Origin: Stutzerimonas stutzeri RCH2
Lineage (GTDB): Bacteria; Pseudomonadota; Gammaproteobacteria; Pseudomonadales; Pseudomonadaceae
Assembly: GCF_000327065.1 (NCBI RefSeq)
Contig: NC_019936.1
Coordinates: forward strand, 1,302,001 to 1,366,000
DNA: 64,000 nucleotides
Direction of reading: 5' to 3'
Position numbers and translations under genes: made by a program. Below, in pieces: positions 35,880-49,258 of the stretch (the stretch's first letter is position 1; every line of letters starts with the position of its first letter). The notes beneath the pieces were generated by a model. The model was not told the DNA's origin. It saw only the letters and a list, made by a program, of their open reading frames with translations, and made no database searches.

Positions 35880-37262
35880 TCAGCGCAGGGCGAGCATGCC
35901 GATGTAGGTCGCGGCGCCCGCAGTGTAACCGAGGAAGGCCAGCAGGCTGACGCGCTTGATGTACCAGGTGAAGCTGATCTTCTCCATGCCCATGGCGGCG
36001 ACGCCTGCGGCAGAACCAATGATCAGCGTGCTACCGCCGGTACCGGCGCATAAGGCGAGCATTTCCCAAAAGTTGCCGTCGACGACGAACTGCGACAACC
36101 AGCTGGTCTCCTCGGGGCTGGATGCAGCCAGTACGGCAGGGCTAACCAACGGATACATCTTCATCGCACCTGCCACCAGCGGCACGTTGTCGACCACCGC
36201 CGAGAGCAGACCAATGGCGTAGGTGATCGGGTAGATGTGGCCGAGCGATTCGCGCAGGGCGGTCGCGACCTGAGTCAGATGGCCGGCGGTAGCGAGGCTG
36301 GAAACGGCCAGCAGGATGCCAAGGAAGAACAGCACGCTGGGGGTGTCCACCTTGCGCAGAACGCCTACCACCGAAAGCGGGTGCTTGTCTTCGGCATTCT
36401 TGTTGCGGTGGATGAACTCGGTGGTCACCCAGAGCACACCGAGGCCGAAGAGGATGCCCATGTACGGCGGCAGGTGGGTCACGGTCTTGAATACCGGCAC
36501 GAACAGCAGGGCAGCGAGGCCAAGACCGAGTACCAGATTGCGTTCGAATACCGTGGTGGTCGGCGGGTGTTTCTCGGCCAGGTGAGCACGGGCGCGCGGG
36601 CGTGGTGCCTCGCCGCGCAGACGAAAGCTGAGGATGATCAGCGGTACTAACAGGCACACCAGGCTTGGCAGGAACAGGCCGGTAATCACTCCGGAAGCGC
36701 TGATCTGGCTACCGATCCAGAGCATGGTGGTGGTCACGTCACCGATCGGCGACCAGGCACCTCCGGCGTTAGCGGCGATCACCACGACACCGACGAACAA
36801 CCAGCGCTCGGGACGGCCGCGGATCAGCTTGCGCAGCAGGGAGACCATGACGATGGTGGTGGTCAGGTTATCCAGCGCTGCAGAGAGGAAGAAGGTCAGG
36901 AAACCGATGATCCACAGCAGGTGCACGCGCTTGCGTGTCTGGATGCGGTCGGTGATTACTTTGAACCCTTCATGGGAGTCGATCAGCTCGACGATAGTCA
37001 TCGCCCCGAGCAGGAAGAAGAGGATCTCCGAGACTTCTCCCAAATGATGACGCAGCGATTCAACCACCACCGCCGAGGAGTCCGCCGGGTCATGGCTGCC
37101 AGGTTGCAGCAGCGGAAGAATCTGGTCGGCGCCCAGCACCAGAATGGTCCAGGTCAACACCGCGGTGAGGATCGCCGCGGCAGCCTTGTCTATTTTCAGT
37201 GGATGTTCAAAGGCTATGCATAGATAGCCTATGACGAACACGACAGCCATTAGCGCATACAT
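35880..37262 (-). CDS. nhaD: Na+/H+ antiporter NhaD
   Basis: Exports sodium in exchange for protons at the inner membrane. The 460-residue, about 12-helix protein contains FFLLGAMTIVELIDSHEGF, SAALDNLTTTIVMVSLLRKL with the conserved Asp-Asn, GGAWSPIGDVTTTMLWI, SAVVDNVPLVAGAMKMY and CAGTGGSTLIIGSAAGVAAMGM, all NhaD signatures. ATG at 37260-37262 with GGAG 8 bases upstream. It reads toward the winged-helix gene (64 bp) and the SLC13 gene. NhaD is common in halotolerant pseudomonads. Confidence 0.93.
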   Translation of the reverse strand: MYALMAVVFVIGYLCIAFEHPLKIDKAAAAILTAVLTWTILVLGADQILPLLQPGSHDPADSSAVVVESLRHHLGEVSEILFFLLGAMTIVELIDSHEGFKVITDRIQTRKRVHLLWIIGFLTFFLSAALDNLTTTIVMVSLLRKLIRGRPERWLFVGVVVIAANAGGAWSPIGDVTTTMLWIGSQISASGVITGLFLPSLVCLLVPLIILSFRLRGEAPRPRARAHLAEKHPPTTTVFERNLVLGLGLAALLFVPVFKTVTHLPPYMGILFGLGVLWVTTEFIHRNKNAEDKHPLSVVGVLRKVDTPSVLFFLGILLAVSSLATAGHLTQVATALRESLGHIYPITYAIGLLSAVVDNVPLVAGAMKMYPLVSPAVLAASSPEETSWLSQFVVDGNFWEMLALCAGTGGSTLIIGSAAGVAAMGMEKISFTWYIKRVSLLAFLGYTAGAATYIGMLALR

Positions 37263-37629
37263 CGGAGGGACTCCATCTTGAGGAACCTTGCCGGGCATGC
37301 GGGCGTGGCGACGCAGCCTCAGCGGCTGGCAGGGGAACGATACGCTAGCGAGGTGAAACAATTCGGGGCGGTGGACTGCCCTGGGAGACGGTTGCGCGTT
37401 CGGCGAAATACATGGGGCATTGCGCTTCGCAGCAGGGGACTCATTTCACATCGTCGAGCTGTTCGTCTTGGCTTTAACGGCCTGCCAGTTTGTAAAGGGG
37501 TGTTTCATGTGCGGCATAGTGTATCAGCGTTACCGGTAATAACTTGTCATCAATCAAGATGACCTTCTTAAGCAAAAAGGCCAGCACCTTTCGGGCTGGC
37601 CTTCTCGTTTAACGCTTTCGAGTGGTTGA
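37263..37629. other. Intergenic region between nhaD promoter and valS terminator
   Basis: About 367 bp holding the nhaD upstream region, the valS terminator at 37574-37603 and a perfect GTCATC-AATCAA-GATGAC repeat at 37546-37563. A 10-codon ORF at 37507-37539 with a good ribosome site is discussed as a finding but not called as a gene. Confidence 0.5.
37574..37603 (-). terminator. Intrinsic terminator of valS
   Basis: On the minus strand AAGGCCAGC pairs with GCTGGCCTT around a nine-base loop and is followed by TTT. It starts about 27 bp after the valS stop codon. Confidence 0.88.
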
Positions 37630-40464
37630 TCAGAGCGTTGCGATACGGTCGCGCTGCTCCTGCAACCGGGCTTTGGCCTGTTCGGCCTCGGCCAGTTTGG
37701 CGCGTTCCTTGTCGATCACCTCGGCCGGTGCCTTGTCGACGAAGCCGGCGTTGGACAGCTTGCCGCCGACGCGCTTGACCTCGCCGTCCAGACGCGCGAT
37801 CTCCTTGTCCAGGCGTGCCAGTTCGGCGTCCTTGTCGATCAGGCCGGCCATCGGCACCAGCACCTGCATGTCGCCGACCAGAGCGATCGCCGACAGCGGC
37901 GCTTCCTCGCCGGCGCCGAGCAGGCGCACGCTTTCCAGCTTGGCCAGCTTCTTCAGCAGCGGCTCGTTGTCGGCCAGACGGCGCTGGTCCTCGGCCGAGG
38001 CATTGCCCAGCACCACGTCGATGCGCTTGGCCATGGAGATGTTCATCTCGCCGCGGATCTGGCGGATGCCCAGCATGAAGGCCTTGACCCACTCGATATC
38101 GCCTTCGGCCGCTTCATCGATGCGCTCGGGGTTGAACTCCGGCCAGGGCTGCAGCATCAGCGTCGGACCGGATTTGCCGGCCAGCGGCGCGACGCGCTGC
38201 CAGATTTCCTCGGTGATGAACGGCATGAACGGATGTGCCAGGCGCAGCGCGGTTTCCAGCACGCGCACCAGGGCGCGGCGGGTGCCGCGCTGGCGTTCGG
38301 CGCTGGCGGTTTCGTCCCACAACAGCGGTTTGACCAACTCCAGATACCAGGCGCAGTACTCGTCCCAGATGAATTCGTAGAGCGCCTGAGCAGCCAGATC
38401 GAAGCGGAAGGCTTCCAGCTGGCGGGTCACTTCGGCTTCGGTACGCTGCAGTGCGGAAATGATCCAGCGGTCCACCGAGGACAGCTCCACCGGCTCATCA
38501 TTGGCGCCGGTGTCCTTGCCTTCGGTGTTCTCGAAGACGAAGTTGGCGGCGTTCCAGATCTTGTTGCAGAAGTTGCGGTAACCCTCGACGCGGCCCATGT
38601 CGAACTTGATGTCGCGGCCGGTGGAGGCCAGCGAGCAGAAGGTGAAACGCAGGGCGTCGGTGCCGTAGCTGGCGATGCCTTCGGGAAATTCGGCGCGGGT
38701 CTGCTTGGCGATCTTCTCGGCCAGCTTGGGCTGCATCATGCCGCTGGTGCGCTTGGTCAGCAGTTCATCAAGGGTGATGCCGTCGACGATGTCCAGCGGG
38801 TCGAGCACGTTGCCCTTGGACTTGGACATCTTCTGCCCCTGGCCATCGCGCACCAGACCGTGCACATAGACGGTCTTGAACGGGATCTGCCCGGTCAGGT
38901 GGGTGGACAGCATGATCATCCGGGCGACCCAGAAGAAAATGATGTCGAAGCCGGTGACCAGCACGTCGGTTGGGTGGAAGGTCTTGAGGAAATCGGTCTG
39001 CTGCGGCCAGCCGAGGGTGGAGAAGGTCCACAGGCCGGAGCTGAACCAGGTGTCCAGCACGTCCTCGTCCTGACGCAGCTCGACGTTGTTGCAGAGGTTG
39101 TACTTGCTGCGCACTTCCACTTCATCGCGGCCAACGTAGACGTTGCCGGCTTCGTCGTACCAGGCTGGAATGCGGTGGCCCCACCAGAGCTGACGGCTGA
39201 TGCACCAGTCCTGGATATCGCGCATCCAGCTGAAGTACATGTTCTCGTACTGCTTGGGTACGAATTCGATCTCACCGCTCTCCACCGCAGCGATGGCTTT
39301 TTCGGCCAGCGGCTTGGTTGAGACGTACCACTGGTCGGTCAGCCAGGGCTCGATGATGGTGCCTGAGCGATCACCGCGCGGCACTTTCAGCGCATGGTCG
39401 TCGATCTTTTCCAAGAGGCTCATGGCTTCGAACTCGGCGACGATGGCCTTGCGCGCATCGAAACGGTCCATGTGCGCGTAGCCGTCTGGCAGGCTGCCGT
39501 CGAGCTTGTCGTTCACCGAACCATCGATGTTGAATACCTGGGCGCGGGCCAGGACGCAGGCGTTCTGGTCGAAGATGTTGATCAGCGGCAGATGATGGCG
39601 CTTGCCGACTTCGTAGTCGTTGAAGTCATGCGCCGGGGTGATCTTCACGCAGCCGGTACCGAATTCGAGGTCGACATAGTCATCGGCGACGATGGGGATC
39701 AGGCGGTTGACCAGCGGCAGCATGACGTGGCGGCCGATCAGACTCTTGTAGCGCTCGTCTTCAGGGTGCACTGCAATGGCGGCGTCACCGAGCATGGTTT
39801 CCGGGCGGGTAGTGGCGACCACCAGATAATCCAGGCCGTCAGCGGTCTTGCAGCCGTCCGCCAGCGGGTAGCGCAGGTGCCAGAGGTAACCCTTCTCGTC
39901 GTGGTTCTCCACTTCCAGGTCGGAAATGGCGGTGTGCAGCTTGGTATCCCAGTTGACCAGACGCTTGCCGCGGTAGATCAGGCCGTCCTCGTGCAGACGG
40001 ACGAAGGCTTCCTTGACCGCTTCGGAGAGGCCATCGTCCATGGTGAAGCGCTCGCGCGACCAGTCCACCGAGGAGCCCAGGCGACGGATCTGCCGGGTGA
40101 TGGTGCCGCCGGATTCTTCCTTCCACTGCCAGACCTTCTCGAGAAACTTCTCGCGTCCAAGGTCATGACGCGAAACGCCCTGCGCGCCGAGCTGGCGCTC
40201 GACGACCATCTGCGTGGCGATACCCGCGTGGTCGGTGCCAGGCTGCCACAGGGTGTTGCGGCCCTGCATGCGGCGCCAGCGGATCAGTGCATCCATGATC
40301 GCGTTGTTGAAGCCGTGGCCCATGTGCAGGCTGCCGGTTACGTTCGGCGGCGGGATCATGATGGTGTAGGGCTCGCCGGAACCTTTCGGGGCGAAATAGT
40401 TGTTCGATTCCCAGGTCTGGTACCAGGAAGTCTCGATGGCGTGCGGCTGGTAGGTCTTGTCCAT
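37630..40464 (-). CDS. valS: Valyl-tRNA synthetase
   Basis: Charges tRNA-Val with valine and edits misactivated threonine. The 944 residues include the class I HIGH motif as HMGH at 47-50 ([10 protein letters not shown]), the editing CP1 domain ([27 protein letters not shown]), the KMSKS loop ([14 protein letters not shown], about 550), the anticodon-binding region and the C-terminal coiled coil ([19 protein letters not shown]). Length is typical. ATG at 40462-40464. Last gene of a leftward pepA-holC-orf-valS series, ended by the terminator at 37574. Confidence 0.98.
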   Translation of the reverse strand: MDKTYQPHAIETSWYQTWESNNYFAPKGSGEPYTIMIPPPNVTGSLHMGHGFNNAIMDALIRWRRMQGRNTLWQPGTDHAGIATQMVVERQLGAQGVSRHDLGREKFLEKVWQWKEESGGTITRQIRRLGSSVDWSRERFTMDDGLSEAVKEAFVRLHEDGLIYRGKRLVNWDTKLHTAISDLEVENHDEKGYLWHLRYPLADGCKTADGLDYLVVATTRPETMLGDAAIAVHPEDERYKSLIGRHVMLPLVNRLIPIVADDYVDLEFGTGCVKITPAHDFNDYEVGKRHHLPLINIFDQNACVLARAQVFNIDGSVNDKLDGSLPDGYAHMDRFDARKAIVAEFEAMSLLEKIDDHALKVPRGDRSGTIIEPWLTDQWYVSTKPLAEKAIAAVESGEIEFVPKQYENMYFSWMRDIQDWCISRQLWWGHRIPAWYDEAGNVYVGRDEVEVRSKYNLCNNVELRQDEDVLDTWFSSGLWTFSTLGWPQQTDFLKTFHPTDVLVTGFDIIFFWVARMIMLSTHLTGQIPFKTVYVHGLVRDGQGQKMSKSKGNVLDPLDIVDGITLDELLTKRTSGMMQPKLAEKIAKQTRAEFPEGIASYGTDALRFTFCSLASTGRDIKFDMGRVEGYRNFCNKIWNAANFVFENTEGKDTGANDEPVELSSVDRWIISALQRTEAEVTRQLEAFRFDLAAQALYEFIWDEYCAWYLELVKPLLWDETASAERQRGTRRALVRVLETALRLAHPFMPFITEEIWQRVAPLAGKSGPTLMLQPWPEFNPERIDEAAEGDIEWVKAFMLGIRQIRGEMNISMAKRIDVVLGNASAEDQRRLADNEPLLKKLAKLESVRLLGAGEEAPLSAIALVGDMQVLVPMAGLIDKDAELARLDKEIARLDGEVKRVGGKLSNAGFVDKAPAEVIDKERAKLAEAEQAKARLQEQRDRIATL

Positions 40465-40589
40465 GCGGCGGGACCCTTAAAACGGCTGGTCGGAAAAACG
40501 CGCAAGTATAAAGGCAAACGGCCGCGAGGTTTTGCGGCCGTGCGGGATTAACTGCGGATTAGCGCGGAGAACGCGCGGTTGGCGACGCT

Positions 40590-40970
40590 TCAGGGGCGCG
40601 GTGTACGAACCAGGCGCTCGAGGCGTGTTTCCAGGCGGCGTTTGAGCTCGGCTTCGATCTGCGGCACGAAGTCGTCGATGACTTCCTGCAGGATCAGGTT
40701 AGCGGCTGTGCGTAGCTCGTGATCGACATGTCTCTCGGCCAAGGAGCGGAACGCACTGCGGACACTGGTTTCCCTTGGCTCATCGTCGCTGGCGCCGCCG
40801 GCGGCTACGGCCGGTGCGGGCTCGACGATGTCGGACAGCAGCGGGATGCTGTCCGGATCAAGCGTGGCGCTGTTCGGCGGTTCGTCAGGAAAATCGTCAC
40901 CGAGCAGGGCACGAATGGACTCTAGATCGCTCAGCAGCTCGGCGGGTTTGTTCGGGGCTTTCGGTGTCAT
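40590..40970 (-). CDS. Conserved hypothetical protein between holC and valS
   Basis: A 126-residue acidic protein without signal or membrane segments. The first 75 residues are low-complexity and Pro/Asp-rich (ELLSDLESIRALLGDDFPDEPP), the C-terminal 50 are helical with alternating acidic and basic residues (ILQEVIDDFVPQIEAELKRRLETRLERLV). I recall a similar small gene in this position in other pseudomonads. A link to the replisome through HolC is possible but only positional. ATG at 40968-40970. Confidence 0.8.
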   Translation of the reverse strand: MTPKAPNKPAELLSDLESIRALLGDDFPDEPPNSATLDPDSIPLLSDIVEPAPAVAAGGASDDEPRETSVRSAFRSLAERHVDHELRTAANLILQEVIDDFVPQIEAELKRRLETRLERLVRTPRP

Positions 40971-41041
40971 CTCAGAGGTTCCGGAGGCTGCAGCATCCCG
41001 GCTGCTGCCAGGGGTTGTCCCTTGCTGTCGTATGGAGGGTT

Positions 41042-41461
41042 CTAAAGCTCGACCCGTTGCGGATCATAGCCCTGACGGCGATACAGGCGGAAATTCTCCC
41101 GGCAGGCGGTCAGCAGCTGCGGCTCCTGATTGACGATCTCGATGATCCGGCTGAACTGGTCAAGGTGCGATGAAAGCGTCGACGCCAGGTTGATCAGCAG
41201 CCCCTGGGCGAACGGCGGCGCCTGGTCGATACCGATGACCACAGGGGTCTGAGGCTCATCGGCATCCTGCTCGTGGGGAATGAAGCGCTCGGCGCGGAAG
41301 CTCCAGAGCAGCTCGTCCAGCTGGTTGGACTGCGCTTCGTCTACGCAACGGATGAAGACCTGCATACCATGCTGCCAGCCCTTGGCGGCCAGCTGACAGG
41401 CCGCCCGCAGGCGGCCGAGTGGGCTGTCGTCCGGCAGTACGTAGAACTCGACCCGGGTCAT
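41042..41461 (-). CDS. holC: DNA polymerase III subunit chi
   Basis: The clamp-loader accessory subunit that bridges SSB and the psi/tau complex. The 139 residues begin MTRVEFYVLPDD and contain ACQLAAKGWQHGMQVFIRCVDEAQSNQLDELLWSFRAERFIPHE, matching HolC. The SSB-binding pocket lies in this N-terminal alpha/beta region. Seventy-three bp downstream of pepA, as in other pseudomonads and E. coli. Confidence 0.95.
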   Translation of the reverse strand: MTRVEFYVLPDDSPLGRLRAACQLAAKGWQHGMQVFIRCVDEAQSNQLDELLWSFRAERFIPHEQDADEPQTPVVIGIDQAPPFAQGLLINLASTLSSHLDQFSRIIEIVNQEPQLLTACRENFRLYRRQGYDPQRVEL

Positions 41462-41534
41462 GAACGTGCTCCGCTCGAGCCGGCCGGCGTGAGGCGGCTC
41501 CGGCCCGAGGGTGCGTGCGCGGCGGCCGGCATCG

Positions 41535-43106
<1,572 letters not shown>

Positions 43107-43288
43107 CTAACGACTGCGCTAGGCTAGAAACGTTGCAATCGACCGTGCTTCGGCGATTGCCTCGGCGCGGCGATCCGCGTCCGGTCGGTGTGCCATTACC
43201 TATTTCCATCGGTCTGCTGCGGCGGGCCGGCAACTGGCGGCTAGTTTGAGCGTTGCCGCCAGAGCCTGACAACCCTGGAGTGTCTGGT

Positions 43289-44410
43289 TTGATCGTCTTT
43301 CGTTACCTGTCCCGAGAGCTGCTGGTCACCATGAGCGCGGTCAGCGCCGTGCTGCTGGTGATCATCATGAGCGGCCGCTTCATCAAGTATCTGGCGCAGG
43401 CTGCGCAGGGGGTGCTCGATCCCGGCGTGCTGTTGCTGATCATGGGCTTTCGTCTGCCCGGCTTCCTTCAACTGATCCTTCCTCTTGGGCTGTTTCTCGG
43501 CATTCTGCTGGCCTACGGCCGCCTCTACCTTGAAAGCGAGATGACCGTGCTGTCGGCAACCGGTATGAGCCAGCGCCGCTTGCTGGCCTACAGCATGGCG
43601 CCGGCCGCGCTGGTTGCGGCAATGGTGGGTTGGCTGAGCCTGGGTCTGGCGCCGCAAGGTATCGCCGAGGTGGATCGCATCCTCAATCAGCAGGATTCGC
43701 TGACCGAGTTCGACACGCTGGTCCCGGGGCGCTTTCAGACGCTGCGTGGGGGCTCGCGCGTGACCTACACCCGTGAGCTCTCGGCTGACCGCAGTGAGCT
43801 GGGCGGGGTGTTCATTTCCGAAACCAACGTATCGCGCCAGACCGGCAAGGAAAGCGGGCTGTCGGTGTTGGTTGCCGAAAGCGGCCGGCAGGAGATCCAG
43901 CCTGACGGCAGTCGCTACCTGATTCTGGAAAACGGTTATCGCTACGACGGCAATCCGGGGCAGGCCGACTATCGTGCGATCCAGTACGACACCTACGGTG
44001 TGCTGCTTCCCAAGCCTGAGGTGAGCATGGAGCTGAGCGAGCGCGAGGCCATGCCGACCCGCGAGCTGGTGGGCAGCGATAACGTGCGCCATCAGACCGA
44101 GTTGCAGTGGCGGCTATCTCTGCCGCTGCTGGTGTTCGTGGTCACGGTGCTGGCTGTGCCGTTGGCGAAGGTCAACCCTCGGCAGGGACGCTTCCTCAAG
44201 CTGCTGCCGGCCATCCTGCTTTACATGACCTATCTCGCACTGTTGATCGCCGTACGTGGCGCGCTGGACAAGGGGCGTCTGCCAATGGCGTTGGGGCTGT
44301 GGTGGGTGCATGGACTGTTCCTGGCGATCGGTCTGCTGATGCTGTTCTGGGAGCCGATCCGGCTGCGGATGAGCAAGCGCCGGATGCAGCGGGAGGTGGC
44401 CCATGGTTAA
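43289..44410 (+). CDS. lptF: LPS export permease LptF
   Basis: Inner-membrane subunit of the LptB2FG transporter that extracts lipopolysaccharide. The 373 residues have three N-terminal helices (about 10-120), a periplasmic beta-jellyroll, and three C-terminal helices from about 280. Landmarks are IVFRYLSRELLVTMSAVSAVLL, GFRLPGFLQLILPLGLFLGILLAYGRLYLESEMTVL and TELQWRLSLPLLVFVVTVLAVPL. The start is a TTG at 43289-43291: it decodes the family N-terminus (IVFRYL) and has GGAG 9 bases upstream. Overlaps lptG by 8 bp. Confidence 0.95.
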   Translation: MIVFRYLSRELLVTMSAVSAVLLVIIMSGRFIKYLAQAAQGVLDPGVLLLIMGFRLPGFLQLILPLGLFLGILLAYGRLYLESEMTVLSATGMSQRRLLAYSMAPAALVAAMVGWLSLGLAPQGIAEVDRILNQQDSLTEFDTLVPGRFQTLRGGSRVTYTRELSADRSELGGVFISETNVSRQTGKESGLSVLVAESGRQEIQPDGSRYLILENGYRYDGNPGQADYRAIQYDTYGVLLPKPEVSMELSEREAMPTRELVGSDNVRHQTELQWRLSLPLLVFVVTVLAVPLAKVNPRQGRFLKLLPAILLYMTYLALLIAVRGALDKGRLPMALGLWWVHGLFLAIGLLMLFWEPIRLRMSKRRMQREVAHG

Positions 44411-45464
44411 GCTCGATCGCTACATCGGTATTCATGTCTTTCTCGCGATTCTGACCGTCCTCGGCATCATCGTCGGGTTGGCATTGCTGTTCGCTTTCAT
44501 CGATGAGCTGGGTGATGTCCAGGGCGGCTATGGCCTGGGCGACGCCCTGCAGTACGTGCTGCTTACCTCGCCGCGTCGGCTGTATGAAATGCTGCCGATG
44601 GCTGCCCTGATCGGATGCCTTATCGGTCTCGGTACCCTGGCCAGCAGCAGTGAGCTGACCATCATGCGCGCCGCCGGCGTCTCGTTGGGTCGTATCGTGA
44701 TGGCGGTGATGAAGCCGATGCTGGTGCTGCTCGTCGCAGGCATCCTGATTGGCGAGTATGTCGCACCCGCCACCGAGGATATCGCCCAGGCACGACGTTC
44801 CCTGGCGCAAGGTGCGGGCGAGGCGCAGAGCAGCAAGCGCGGGTTGTGGCATCGGCAGGAAAACGAATTCGTGCACGTCAACGCCGTGCAGCCCGGTGGC
44901 GTTCTGGTCGGCGTGACGCGCTATCGCTTCGACGATGAACGCCGCCTGCAGGCCTCCAGCTTTGCCCGGCGTGCCACTTATCAGGGGGATCACTGGAAGC
45001 TCGAAAATATCTCGACGACGCATTTTCGCGGCGACCACACCGAAGTGCTGCGCGCGCCGGAAGAGCGTTGGGATGTTCAGCTGACCCCTCAGCTGCTTGG
45101 CACCGTGGTGATGGAACCGGAAGCGCTGTCGATCACTGGGTTGTGGCGTTATATCCACTATCTCGGCGAGCAGGGTTTGAACAATGGGCGTTACTGGCTG
45201 GCCTTCTGGACAAAGGTCCTACAGCCGGCAGTGACCGTTGCGCTGGTTCTGCTGGCGATCTCGTTCATCTTCGGGCCACTGCGTTCGGTCACGCTCGGTC
45301 AGCGCATCTTCACTGGGGTGGTGGTCGGCTTCGTGTTCCGCATCATCCAGGATCTGCTCGGCCCGGCAAGCCAGGTGTTCGGCTTTTCGCCATTGCTGGC
45401 GGTGGTGTTGCCGGCGAGTGTCTGTGCGCTGATCGGTGCCTGGCTGCTGCGTCGGGCGGGCTAG
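44403..45464 (+). CDS. lptG: LPS export permease LptG
   Basis: Partner of LptF in the LPS extraction complex. The 353 residues show the same fold: DRYIGIHVFLAILTVLGIIVGLALLFAFIDEL, RRLYEMLPMAALIGCLIGLGTLASSSELTIMRAAGVS, a periplasmic domain, and FIFGPLRSVTLGQRIFTGVVVGF in the C-terminal membrane part. Translationally coupled to lptF. Confidence 0.96.
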   Translation: MVKLDRYIGIHVFLAILTVLGIIVGLALLFAFIDELGDVQGGYGLGDALQYVLLTSPRRLYEMLPMAALIGCLIGLGTLASSSELTIMRAAGVSLGRIVMAVMKPMLVLLVAGILIGEYVAPATEDIAQARRSLAQGAGEAQSSKRGLWHRQENEFVHVNAVQPGGVLVGVTRYRFDDERRLQASSFARRATYQGDHWKLENISTTHFRGDHTEVLRAPEERWDVQLTPQLLGTVVMEPEALSITGLWRYIHYLGEQGLNNGRYWLAFWTKVLQPAVTVALVLLAISFIFGPLRSVTLGQRIFTGVVVGFVFRIIQDLLGPASQVFGFSPLLAVVLPASVCALIGAWLLRRAG

Positions 45465-45532
45465 TGGCTGGCCTTCGCTGTATGCTGCTGAAGGCCATGT
45501 TTGTGGGCGAAGGATCGCTCGGTTAGCGACGC

Positions 45533-46030
45533 CTATTTCTTGTGGATGTTCTTCGGCAGCTGAACGGCCTGGCTGTCGGAGTAGATGTCGTGCCAGGTGC
45601 GCTTTTGCTTGTCGATCAGCATCCACCAGTAGCCCATGCCCAGGCACAGCAAGGAAACCAGCGCGATCAGGAAGCGCAGCAACGCTTGCCATAGATCGAT
45701 GGCGCGTCCGTCCGCGTTCTGGATTCGAATGCCCCACACCTGCATGCCCAGTGTCTGGCCGTTGTGGGTCCAGAATTTGGCAAAGAAGCCGAACAGACTG
45801 AACAGCAGCAGGGTCGAGAGCAGTGGGTCGATATCCAGACGACCGGCATCGGCGAGCGTCTGCAGCTGTTCACTGCCATAGATCAGTCGCAGTAGCACCT
45901 GCTGGTAGAGCAGGGTGACCACCATCATCAGTGCGATGCACAGCAGGCTGTCATAGAACATCGCTGCAAGTCGGCGCAGCAGGCCGGCGGCGGGGAATTG
46001 GCCCTGCGGGCTGAGCAGGTGTCTGCGCAT
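45533..46030 (-). CDS. RDD family membrane protein
   Basis: A 165-residue inner-membrane protein: RDD-like start GLLRRLAAMFYDSLLCIALMMVV (Arg and Asp in the first helix), a second segment LLSTLLLFSLFGFFAKFWTHNGQTLGMQVWGIRI, and a third LLRFLIALVSLLCLGMGYWWMLID ending KRTWHDIYSD, the conserved C-terminal RDD block. Function unknown; some members act in ion transport. Convergent with lptG; ATG at 46028-46030. Confidence 0.88.
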   Translation of the reverse strand: MRRHLLSPQGQFPAAGLLRRLAAMFYDSLLCIALMMVVTLLYQQVLLRLIYGSEQLQTLADAGRLDIDPLLSTLLLFSLFGFFAKFWTHNGQTLGMQVWGIRIQNADGRAIDLWQALLRFLIALVSLLCLGMGYWWMLIDKQKRTWHDIYSDSQAVQLPKNIHKK

Positions 46031-46083
46031 TGCATGTCTCGATCTAAGGAACGGTGGCGCATTCTACGGAATTGCACGCATAA

Positions 46084-46115
46084 AAAAGCCCCTGATGTTG
46101 CCATCAGGGGCTTTT
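46084..46115. terminator. Bidirectional intrinsic terminator
   Basis: AAAAGCCCCTGATG pairs with CATCAGGGGCTTTT around TTGC, giving T runs on both strands. It lies 12 bp after the cold-shock gene stop (minus strand) and upstream of the RDD gene. Confidence 0.92.
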
Positions 46116-46127
46116 CGGAGAGAAGGC

Positions 46128-46340
46128 TTAGCCCAGGATCTGAACCTGGTCTGCCTGCATGCCCTTTTGACCTTGCACGGCGACGAAGCTGACTTTCTGG
46201 CCTTCTTTCAGGCTCTTGAAGCCGTTGCCTTCGATCGCGCGGAAGTGCACGAACAGATCCGGACCGCTCTCAGGAGTGATGAAACCAAAACCTTTCTCGT
46301 CGTTAAACCACTTGACGGTACCGTTCTGACGATTCGACAT
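46128..46340 (-). CDS. Cold-shock domain protein (CspA family)
   Basis: A single-stranded nucleic-acid-binding protein of 70 residues made of one cold-shock domain. RNP1 is KGFGFITPE and RNP2 DLFVHF (residues about 16-33), with [11 protein letters not shown] at the start. ATG at 46338-46340; the longer frame to 46463 lies in the leader. It is one of the usual several csp paralogues, and whether it is cold-induced is not visible. Ended by a strong terminator. Confidence 0.96.
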   Translation of the reverse strand: MSNRQNGTVKWFNDEKGFGFITPESGPDLFVHFRAIEGNGFKSLKEGQKVSFVAVQGQKGMQADQVQILG

Positions 46341-46836
46341 GTCTTTGTATCCTTGAAACTCAAAAGTAGAATTGCCCCCGCATAGCAGGAAGCTGGAACT
46401 GGTTGCAAGGAGTAAGAGAGTCGAGCGGAGTAGCGGATCTGAAGATCTACTGCACCAGGTCACGATTCAACAGCGACCCATGCAAACACAGTGGGCACAC
46501 TCTACGATAACTCGCCAGGGAATGCCAACCCCTCGGAGCCATAGAATTTGCCTGTCCAGGCGGCGCCGTTCGGCGCTTTTGAGGTGGGCCTGACCCGCCG
46601 TATCCACTAGCGTGGGGAGTCATGCCGCGTGCCGACCGACTCGCTAAGGATGTCAGTCTGCGGGAGAATCGATGTTGCCGTTTTGCTTGCTGTACTGCAG
46701 ATCCATGCTGAGTGCGAGATGGTTGCGTACTGCCTGATGCTCTTTGAAGCTTCGCTACCGCGAGTAGCCCTCTGTGGCATTCCGCTTTGTCGGCGCCGAG
46801 TGGCTTGCAGCGTAGCTGCGTGTAGCGATTCACTGA
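46341..46836. other. Intergenic region between csp and tRNA-Leu
   Basis: About 496 bp with no supported protein gene. The part next to the csp start should hold its promoter and leader. A GCGCCG-TT-CGGCGC hairpin followed by TTTT lies at 46563-46580 on the plus strand, and GCAGC-GTA-GCTGC at about 46807-46819 just beyond the tRNA 3' end. Reading frames here are shadows of the tRNA and non-coding DNA. Confidence 0.5.
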
Positions 46837-46923
46837 TGGTGCCTCGAGAGAGACTCGAACTCTCACGTTGTTACCAACGGCGGATTTTGAATCCGCTGCG
46901 TCTACCGATTCCGCCATCGAGGC
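46837..46923 (-). tRNA. tRNA-Leu (CAA anticodon)
   Basis: An 87-nt class II tRNA ending in encoded CCA. The acceptor GCCTCGA pairs with TCGAGGC, and the anticodon arm GCGGA-TTCAAAA-TCCGC presents CAA. The long variable arm is built on CGTTG/CAACG, and the T arm contains GTTCGAGTC. It reads leucine codon UUG. Confidence 0.95.
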
Positions 46924-47036
46924 ACAGTGGGCGCGCAGTATAGGGATGTGAAGTGCGGTGGTCAATCGTTTGGCATGGTCAGATAGGCGCCTTTCGGATA
47001 AGATTTGCGCCCTTTTCCGCGTCCTGAATCCTGTCC

Positions 47037-49216
<2,180 letters not shown>

Positions 49217-49258
49217 CGTGCCAGAGCAAAACAATCCTTTCTGCAACAGGAGTGCTAC

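Noticed and set aside
35880..36019. N-terminal extension of the winged-helix protein to 36019
   Set aside because: The added 68 codons lie inside nhaD on the same strand in another frame and contain no conserved residues; the ATG at 35815 gives a compact domain.
46563..46580. GCGCCG-TT-CGGCGC hairpin with TTTT as a terminator for tRNA-Leu
   Set aside because: The T run is on the plus strand whereas the tRNA is on the minus strand, and nothing upstream on the plus strand needs terminating.
46629..46943. A 104-codon frame containing VPRERLELSRCYQRRILNPL
   Set aside because: This peptide is a translated antisense tRNA-Leu, a common false protein.
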